The notes beneath the pieces were generated by a model, which saw nothing but the letters and a program-made list of their open reading frames with translations, made no database searches and had not been told where the DNA came from. Made by a program: the position numbers and the translations under genes. From an uncultured bacterium (GTDB lineage Bacteria; Bacillota; Clostridia; Oscillospirales; Ruminococcaceae): a DNA stretch of 12,125 bases. Numbering within the stretch: the stretch's first letter is position 1; every line of letters starts with the position of its first letter. The stretch covers positions 1 to 12,125 of the forward strand of contig CAJMSD010000020.1 in assembly GCA_905215965.1 (NCBI GenBank), written 5' to 3'. This document shows positions 7,667 through 12,125 of this stretch, piece after piece.

Positions 7667-7678
7667 AGAGCTGCTGCA
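7647..7678. repeat. tail-to-tail palindrome B1 at hsdS 3' ends
   Basis: 13-bp perfect arms (tgcagcagctctt 7647-7659, aagagctgctgca 7666-7678) with loop catata. It is formed because two hsdS genes, both ending in QQLFI, converge and overlap. It may act as a transcript-ending hairpin for both strands, though no T tract follows. Confidence 0.8.
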
Positions 7679-8273
7679 ACAACGCCTTCTTCATAGCAAG
7701 AAAAAGATCCAACTCGCAAACAGCTCTCTTGATATAAGCGTCAAAAGCGGTAAGCATATCTGCAATCTTTTTCTGCTCTTCTAAAGGGGGAATGTCTAAC
7801 ACCATTGCCTTTATTGTATCGGCTGTAACTCCTTTGATAGATGTTCCTTGTGTTTTCATGGCTTCAAGTTTCATCCTGAATGCAATTTGATACGCCATGT
7901 AGTGTGTGTTCCCTGTGATAGAAGTTATGTTGGTAAAATCCTGACTTGTACAGAGGCTTTCAGGCATTATTGCGACTTTTCCTACCCCTACTCGTGAGAC
8001 GATTGCGATTGTGCCTTCGGGACAAAGTTTTGTAGCTGAATTATCAATCGCCGTTTTTGTTATTCTTCGAGTCACGGAAATATCATCAATCCACTCTTCT
8101 TGTATGTCGGATGATGAAATCCAGCCAATCTCACCCTCCCAATAAGAAGAAATATCCTTTGAGGGCGTACCCCCTCCGCAAAACGAAGCAATATCATGAA
8201 GGGCTGACTTTTCCCAAGAGTGCTTTCGGTTTTTGATAAAAACGAGCTTGTGCAATCCTCTTTTATACTTCTG
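7659..8273 (-). CDS. silent half-hsdS cassette (TRD2 only)
   Basis: Minus-strand hsdS fragment starting at the central site (KYKRGLHKLV) and running through one TRD to the normal C-terminus (ALLQQLFI). The first usable codon within it is TTG at 8255 with no ribosome site, and upstream in frame only about 20 unrelated codons precede a stop (8337-8339), so it is not expected to be expressed alone. The TRD is of the common type with CGGGTPSKDISSYWEGEIGWISSSDI, then IVSRVGVGKVAIMP, and ends with the usual IPPLEEQKKIADML before the C-terminal helix. Inversion between C1 (7028-7047) and its own site at 8257-8272 would fuse it in frame to the TRD1 of the expressed gene and silence the present TRD2. 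Confidence 0.85.
   Translation of the reverse strand, partial: QKYKRGLHKLVFIKNRKHSWEKSALHDIASFCGGGTPSKDISSYWEGEIGWISSSDIQEEWIDDISVTRRITKTAIDNSATKLCPEGTIAIVSRVGVGKVAIMPESLCTSQDFTNITSITGNTHYMAYQIAFRMKLEAMKTQGTSIKGVTADTIKAMVLDIPPLEEQKKIADMLTAFDAYIKRAVCELDLFLAMKKALLQQLFI
8257..8272 (-). repeat. central hsdS recombination site, copy C2
   Basis: Minus-strand agaagtataaaagagg, the 16-bp core shared with C1, C3 and C4. Upstream of the core this copy diverges (gaac in place of ctca), so identity stops at the half-gene boundary. It is inverted relative to C1 and C3. Confidence 0.8.
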
Positions 8274-8292
8274 TTCAAGTACGAAGATAAAG

Positions 8293-8362
8293 CTCCATGA
8301 ACGCCGAAATCCCTTGCAATAGCGGATTTGCCTCTGCTACTGCAAGGGATTTTGCTATGGAG
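8293..8362. terminator. long hairpin between silent cassettes, possible insulating terminator
   Basis: Nested inverted repeats: ctccat (8293-8298) with atggag (8357-8362), and a 12-bp perfect stem aaatcccttgca (8307-8318) with tgcaagggattt (8341-8352), extended inward by atagc/gctac with one mismatch. A short T run follows the stem on the plus strand, and the minus strand has a similar one. It fills the 8294-8390 gap between the half cassette and the next silent hsdS and would stop transcripts from either side. A protein-binding or recombination-related role is possible. Confidence 0.5.
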
Positions 8363-8390
8363 TGGTATTGATTTTGTCAGTCCAAATAGC

Positions 8391-8448
8391 CCTCAAGTAA
8401 CGGTCTCGAAAAGCGCCCGAAGCTGCGCTTCCCGGGCTCTGATGAGCC
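8391..8448 (+). repeat. 5' hsdS recombination site, copy A3
   Basis: 58 bp matching 6444-6501 at 55 positions. It starts exactly at cctcaagtaa, before which the similarity to the expressed gene (including its ATG) ends. The flank tccaaat just before it also occurs before the related sequence upstream of hsdR (2049-2068). Confidence 0.8.
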
Positions 8449-9580
8449 GTGGAAAGCTGAAAGGTTATCTGACTTCGCAGACCGTGTAACACGAAAGAAT
8501 AGCCAGAATCAAACTGACCTGCCGCTTACAATCTCGTCAAAAGACGGCTTAGTGGATCAGGTGAGCTATTTTAATAAGACAGTTGCCAGCAAAGATATGA
8601 GCGGGTACTATCTGCTTCTTAATGGGGAGTACGCATACAACAAAAGTTACTCCGTGGGATATGACTTTGGCTCTATCAAGCGCTTGGATCGCTACACGAT
8701 GGGCGCTTTATCAACACTTTATATTTGCTTTGCCCTTAAAAAGCATGATAGTGATTTTATTAAAGCTTACTTTGATTCTCTCAAATGGTACAGGGAAATC
8801 TATAAGATTTCAGCGGAAGGCGCTCGAAATCACGGCTTACTCAATGTTCCAACAGACGCGTTTTTCGAGACTAAACACTATCTGCCGCAGAACCTCAATG
8901 AGCAGCGAAAGATTGCCGATTTTATGATTGCTTTAGAGCACCGGATCGATGCACAGCAGTCGTTAGTAGACAACCTCAAGAAGTATAAAAGAGGGTTGCT
9001 TTCAAATCTGTTCGGTGAAAAGATAACTCAGGGATGTACAACAAAGAGTTACTATTTCTCGGAGATTGCCCAAAGGAGAAGCGAGAAATATGATCCCACT
9101 TCTGGTATTGAATATCCCTGTGTGGAGTTGGAGAACATCGAACAGGAAACAGGAAAAATCCTTTCCACAGTTCCATCAACAGCACAAAGCAGTATAAAAA
9201 ATATAGCGAAGTCTGGTGACACACTTTTTGGCAAACTGCGCCCTTATCTTCGTAAATATGCTTTTGCTCAAAAGACGATGGCTTGCTCATCGGAGATTTG
9301 GGCGCTTATTCCGTCAGATGCCGTTTTACCGAAATTCTTATTCTACCTCGTTCAAACTGAGCAATTTCTTCGAGTTGCCAACATCAGCTCAGGTACAAAG
9401 ATGCCGAGAGCAGAATGGTCTAATATTGAAAAAACTGAGTTCTTTATCCCTGATCCTTTTGTTCAGCGTAAAGTAGTCTCTCTTCTTGAGGGGCTGGATC
9501 AAAAGATTACTTTTGCGGACTCAGCACTCTTTAGCTTGAACAGATTAAAAGCATCGCTGATGCAACAGCTCTTCATATAA
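8391..9580 (+). CDS. silent full-length hsdS cassette without start codon (plus)
   Basis: The frame is open from an in-frame TAG at 8387-8389 to the TAA at 9578-9580. It begins with the hsdS 5' repeat (SSNGLEKRPKLRFPGSDEP) but has no ATG ahead of it; the first candidate start is GTG at 8552, inside TRD1 and without a ribosome site, so that start is probably an artefact. It encodes two TRDs: TRD1 with ISSKDGLVDQVSYFNKTVAS and YDFGSIKRLDRYTMGALSTLYICF, and TRD2 with YPCVELENIEQETGK and TLFGKLRPYLRKYAFA, separated by LKKYKRGLLSNLF and ending ASLMQQLFI. It is intact but silent and acts as a donor. It sits in direct orientation to the expressed hsdS, so inversions at other sites must turn it first, and direct recombination could excise it. 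Confidence 0.85.
8975..8994 (+). repeat. central hsdS recombination site, copy C3
   Basis: Identical over 20 bp to C1 and to the reverse complement of C4, in the same reading phase (LKKYKRG). Same orientation as C1, opposite to C2 and C4. Confidence 0.85.
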
Positions 9581-9594
9581 AGAGCTGTTGCATC
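9559..9594. repeat. tail-to-tail palindrome B2 at hsdS 3' ends
   Basis: 15-bp perfect arms (gatgcaacagctctt 9559-9573, aagagctgttgcatc 9580-9594) with loop catata, the same loop as B1. It marks the second convergent pair of hsdS tails, which overlap by 8 nt. Confidence 0.8.
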
Positions 9595-10778
9595 AAGGAG
9601 GATTTAACACTGCATAAGGCGGAAAGTAGCTTTTGATGCACTTCTATCTTTGCCCCGAGAAAGGATAAAGCCGCACCGATTTTCTCCTGCTGATCAAGTG
9701 GAGGAATCCAAATAGGAATTTCCGCAAGATCATCTGCATTGATAGCTGGATACCCTGTACCTGTACTGCGAAGCATTGCTTCACGGGCAAAATAGTCTGA
9801 CGAAAGTTGCTCGTATATAAATTGAGTGTCCACCTCTGAGCATCGGATTTGCGCATATCCGGTAGACCCAACTGTTGGATATTCAAAATTCTTTTGGAAA
9901 TAGTAATTGTTTTTTTGATACGGTCGAACCATTTGATAGAGTAAATCACCTTCCTCCAAAAGCCTTTGTGCTCGACTTGGCGCAGAGTTGCGAGATAAAA
10001 GTTTTTTACTATTCAAAACACCTGACTCTACACACTCCAAGTCAATATATATGAACGCCTCTGGAAGCGCTCCGGTTTTGGGATTGATATGAACTACGCT
10101 CCCCAACGGTTTCACATCATGCGAATCAATTTCAGAGGGTTTTGAGGACAAATGTGAACGCTTAAAGAAAAAGCGGTTTTGTAATCCTCTTTTATACTTC
10201 TTGAGGGCATCGACAAAGGAACGCTGAAGCTCAACTCGTTCGTTCAAGCATTCTAACAGAGAAGCGATTTTATCCTGTTCCTCTTTACAAGGAAGATCAA
10301 ACTTTGCAGATTTTAACGCTTCGAACGAAAGAACAACTTGACTTGTTCCGACCGCAAGCACTGACAGTTTTTTTCGTGCTCGGGCTGACGAGTTGAGATA
10401 TTCTGTCATAAAAGTGCTGTTCGCATTTTTGAATCGAAAGACCGGATAGAATTTACTTACAATAGCCTTGTCGCTGATTTTGTTAATGTTGAAGGTAAAC
10501 CTTCCGTCATCGCTTCTATTTCTATATGTGCAAAAGCCAAGAGGTATAATGTTATAGCCGTCTGTATCGTGCCTTTGTTGAGAGCCAAAATGATCTATTT
10601 GTCTTTGAAGTCCTTCACGAGAAGATGTAAGGACTTCAAAGTCATGTTCTCCATGAACTTTCTCTGAATATGGCTCAATAATTGTACCAAGGGTAGTGCG
10701 ATGCCAGCTTGGAAATTCTCTTCCGCAATCATCTCTAAACGATAATGCTGGACGCTTTTCGAGACCGTTACTTGAGGA
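9573..10778 (-). CDS. silent full-length hsdS cassette without start codon (minus)
   Basis: The first ATG of this minus-strand frame is at 10409, but the frame stays open upstream to a stop at 10827-10829 and clearly encodes HsdS all the way. Reading from 10778 it gives SSSNGLEKRPALSFRDD, then a complete TRD1 (TSSREGLQRQIDHFGSQQ; GYNIIPLGFCTYRNRSDDG; KISDKAIVSKFYPVF), the central ALLECLNERVELQRSF-type helix and LKKYKRGLQNRFF, a second TRD (DVKPLGSVVHINPKTGALPE; EGDLLYQMVRPYQKNNYYFQ) and the C-terminus SSLMQQLFI. No ATG or GTG lies in frame at its 5' end, so it is a silent donor rather than a truncated gene. Its 5' end is a 29-bp perfect inverted copy of the expressed gene's 5' end and lies just ahead of the recombinase gene. 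Confidence 0.85.
   Translation of the reverse strand, partial: SSSNGLEKRPALSFRDDCGREFPSWHRTTLGTIIEPYSEKVHGEHDFEVLTSSREGLQRQIDHFGSQQRHDTDGYNIIPLGFCTYRNRSDDGRFTFNINKISDKAIVSKFYPVFRFKNANSTFMTEYLNSSARARKKLSVLAVGTSQVVLSFEALKSAKFDLPCKEEQDKIASLLECLNERVELQRSFVDALKKYKRGLQNRFFFKRSHLSSKPSEIDSHDVKPLGSVVHINPKTGALPEAFIYIDLECVESGVLNSKKLLSRNSAPSRAQRLLEEGDLLYQMVRPYQKNNYYFQKNFEYPTVGSTGYAQIRCSEVDTQFIYEQLSSDYFAREAMLRSTGTGYPAINADDLAEIPIWIPPLDQQEKIGAALSFLGAKIEVHQKLLSALCSVKSSLMQQLFI
10186..10205 (-). repeat. central hsdS recombination site, copy C4
   Basis: Reverse complement identical over 20 bp to C1 and C3. Inverted relative to C1, so recombination with C1 would bring this copy's TRD2 behind the expressed TRD1. 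Confidence 0.85.
10750..10778 (-). repeat. 5' hsdS recombination site, copy A4
   Basis: 29 bp, exact reverse complement of 6443-6471; beyond it the sequences diverge (agcattatcg here against gaagctgcgc in A1). It forms the outer right boundary of the invertible region, 53 bp before the recombinase start codon. Confidence 0.85.
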
Positions 10779-10797
10779 CGATAATGCCCTGTTTGCT

Positions 10798-10823
10798 CCT
10801 CCACCTGATAATGTTCGTGGAGG
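10798..10823 (+). promoter_or_regulatory. hairpin covering the recombinase ribosome binding site
   Basis: cctccac (10798-10804) pairs perfectly with gtggagg (10817-10823), which includes the GGAGG of the recombinase. An alternative register pairs ccacct (10801-10806) with aggtgg (10821-10826). Either would hide the site and keep recombinase translation low. The heptamer gataatg occurs three times nearby (10741, 10780, 10807), one copy in the loop; the copies at 10741 and 10780 resemble -10 elements. Confidence 0.5.
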
Positions 10824-10831
10824 TGGTCAAT

Positions 10832-11779
10832 ATGACTAACAATACACAATTCAAGACGCTGCTGAACACTTGGCTAAGTCAGAAGAAGCCAATGATCACA
10901 CCGTCAACCCACGCCAGCTTCACGCTGATTGCCGAAAATCATCTGATCCCGTACTTCGGCAAGCGTAAGATTGGCAGCATCACCGAAACGGACATTCAGA
11001 GCTACATTTCGTATCTCTACAATGCCGGTCGGCTGGACAACACGGGAGGCCTTACCGTAAAGACCATACGGGATGTCATCCTCGTTTTCAGGCTTGCAAT
11101 GGAGTTTGCCTATAAAGAGCGGGCTATTCCATTGCTGAATTGGGACTTGATTGAGTACCCAAAAGAGCTGGGTATCAAGAAAGTCAACTCGCTCTCCAAA
11201 GATCAGGAACAAGCCCTTATTCAGTGCATCTACATGGACTTGAACAGAAAAACGGCGGGTATTCTGATTGCGCTGTTTACCGGCATTCGGATCGGCGAGC
11301 TTTGCGGACTCCAGATGAAGGACATTTCCCTTACGGACAAGACCATCAATATCAACAAGACTGTCCAGCGCATCTACGACAAGCGAAAGGGATCGTCCTA
11401 TCTCCATATAGGACCGCCGAAGACGAAGACATCTGCCCGAGTTATCCCAGTTCCGTCGTTGCTCATGAACATCATCAAGAAGTTCTACACGGAAAACCCG
11501 AATCACTACTTCCTGACAGGCAAAACGAAACCCACCGAGCCTCGTACATACCGGCAGTTTTTCACCCGCTTTCTCAAGCGTAATGGGCTGCAAAAGGTAA
11601 AGTTCCATGAGATCCGGCACACCTTCGCAGTAAGGGCAATCGAGATACCGGAGTTTGACATCAAATCGCTCTCTGAAATCCTTGGACACAAGAATGTTTC
11701 ATTCACGCTGAATGTCTATGGGAGCGCCAATCTCCAACAGAAGGTAAAGTGCATGAACCTTCTGAACGATCTGCTGTAA
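10832..11779 (+). CDS. tyrosine site-specific recombinase, probable hsdS invertase
   Basis: 315-aa integrase/recombinase of the XerC/CreX type. The ATG at 10832 has GGAGGTGG 5-6 nt upstream; a longer frame from 10745 exists but has no such site and would run through the A4 repeat. Residues ~5-95 form the helical core-binding domain (TQFKTLLNTWLSQKKP; ENHLIPYFGKRKIGSITETD). The catalytic domain shows R153 in TGIRIGEL, lysines K197/K199 in PPKTKTSARVIPVP, H259-x-x-R262 in HEIRHTF, H286 in LGHKN and nucleophile Y296 in NVYGSA, a full set. It immediately adjoins the array of inverted hsdS repeats, and its size is between typical Xer proteins and phage integrases. Adjacent tyrosine recombinases invert hsdS segments in known phase-variable type I loci. 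It could instead be the integrase of the surrounding element, though no attachment site is seen beside it. Confidence 0.9.
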   Translation: MTNNTQFKTLLNTWLSQKKPMITPSTHASFTLIAENHLIPYFGKRKIGSITETDIQSYISYLYNAGRLDNTGGLTVKTIRDVILVFRLAMEFAYKERAIPLLNWDLIEYPKELGIKKVNSLSKDQEQALIQCIYMDLNRKTAGILIALFTGIRIGELCGLQMKDISLTDKTININKTVQRIYDKRKGSSYLHIGPPKTKTSARVIPVPSLLMNIIKKFYTENPNHYFLTGKTKPTEPRTYRQFFTRFLKRNGLQKVKFHEIRHTFAVRAIEIPEFDIKSLSEILGHKNVSFTLNVYGSANLQQKVKCMNLLNDLL

Positions 11780-11785
11780 ACAAAA

Positions 11786-11829
11786 AAGAGCCTCAGCCGA
11801 CACCCGCAAGGGCATCGACCGAGGCTCTT
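11786..11829 (+). terminator. intrinsic terminator after the recombinase
   Basis: 9-bp stem aagagcctc (11786-11794) with gaggctctt (11821-11829), partly extended inward (agccga/tcgacc), and a following cgctttt. The plus-strand A run at 11782-11787 would act as the T tract for transcripts from the right, so the terminator may work both ways. From here to 11951 I see nothing else coding. Confidence 0.75.
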
Positions 11830-11951
11830 CGCTTTTGATAGAAATACGACCTTTATTCTGACATTTCAGGCGTTTGGCGCTTAGACAGGAAAACATACGG
11901 GGCAATGCGTCATCTCTGCTCAGAGGGCAGGAAATCAGCGATTTTCAACCT

Positions 11952-12125
11952 TTAATCCGACAGATTTTGGCTTTGTCCTGAGCGCTTGGAGAAGTAATGC
12001 GGACAGGCAAGGATAACGGCGCGGAAGCTCTGCTTACAGGGATGAACGCAGCGGCGGCACAGGTCATTGTATTTGCGCCGTCCGTCGCTGCCTAAAAAGA
12101 AGCTCCATTCGAGCTTCCATTTCTT
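11952..12125 (-). CDS. small Cys-rich protein, C-terminal part (partial at window edge)
   Basis: The minus-strand frame is open from the window edge to the stop at 11954-11952 and gives 57 residues beginning KKWKLEWSFFLGSDGRRKYN. It holds a compact cysteine pattern, CRRCVHPC followed by CPHY (Cys 23, 26, 30, 41), and basic SFRA and SKR stretches, which suggests a small zinc-binding, nucleic-acid-binding protein. I believe similar short proteins with WKLEWSFF and a CxxCxxxC core occur in Clostridia mobile elements, but I cannot name a family. Probably only a few N-terminal residues are missing. It converges on the recombinase terminator. Confidence 0.6.
   Translation of the reverse strand, partial: KKWKLEWSFFLGSDGRRKYNDLCRRCVHPCKQSFRAVILACPHYFSKRSGQSQNLSD

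Noticed and set aside
7647..7678. The tail palindromes (cttcatataaagag) as extra copies of the central recombination site (agtataaaagagg)
   Set aside because: There is some resemblance (tataaagag vs tataaaagag), but it is short and A/T-rich, and recombination there would not change HsdS usefully. Kept only as a weak possibility.
8391..10778. The silent hsdS copies as decayed pseudogenes
   Set aside because: No internal stop or frameshift is seen through either full-length frame, and repeats are in matching phase. The only defect is the missing start, which fits donor cassettes better than decay.
10745..10831. Extended start for the recombinase at 10745
   Set aside because: The extra 29 residues would be coded by the A4 repeat and leader hairpin, there is no ribosome site before 10745, and GGAGGTGG sits correctly before the ATG at 10832.
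11699..11905. 68-aa minus-strand frame over the end of the recombinase and its terminator
   Set aside because: It runs through a terminator hairpin and the recombinase coding end, has no ribosome site and no recognisable sequence.
1..12125. CRISPR array, tRNA, rRNA or insertion sequence
   Set aside because: I saw no regularly spaced repeats, no tRNA-like cloverleaf with conserved arms, no rRNA segments, and no transposase gene; the only recombinase is the tyrosine type at 10832-11779.

Overview
The window looks like a piece of accessory DNA, probably an integrative or mobilizable element, from a gut-type Clostridia/Firmicutes bacterium. The evidence is moderate G+C, strong AGGAGG-type ribosome binding sites, small XRE regulators, a SLOG-family gene, a coiled-coil C-terminus that could belong to a relaxase at the left edge, and a small cysteine-rich gene at the right edge. 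No taxonomic marker is present, so this assignment is inference.

Left part (1-1650): the 3' end of a coiled-coil protein gene and a strong hairpin terminator. Next comes an XRE-family regulator on the minus strand, divergent from a two-gene operon (a SLOG/DUF1273-like protein and an unrecognised acidic protein that overlaps it by 20 nt). Two palindromes sharing the core CTAATAG lie in the divergent intergenic region, one on each candidate promoter.

Centre (1711-7666): a near-consensus promoter, a 68-aa XRE protein, then hsdR, hsdM and hsdS packed as one operon. This is a complete type I restriction-modification system with all key motifs intact: PD-(D/E)xK and DEAD-box motor motifs in HsdR, DPTCGSGS and NPPY in HsdM, and two target recognition domains (TRDs) in HsdS.

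Right part (7647-11779): a specificity-switching locus. After the expressed hsdS come three silent hsdS copies in alternating orientation. They are a TRD2-only half gene (minus), a start-codon-less full-length gene (plus), and a start-codon-less full-length gene (minus, open far upstream of its first ATG). Short identical sequences sit at the same codons of each copy: a 5' site (29 bp, perfectly inverted between 6443-6471 and 10750-10778, with a third copy at 8391) and a central site (16-20 bp, four copies, two per orientation). All are in frame. A 315-aa tyrosine recombinase with an intact R...K...HxxR...H...Y set follows directly. Inversion at these sites would place any of 3 TRD1s with any of 4 TRD2s behind the only start codon, giving up to 12 HsdS proteins and hence 12 methylation specificities. 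The layout is analogous to the phase-variable type I loci of pneumococcus (ivr/SpnIII with CreX), but gene order and repeats differ.

Right edge: a terminator after the recombinase, then the 3' end of a minus-strand gene for a small Cys-rich protein cut by the window edge.
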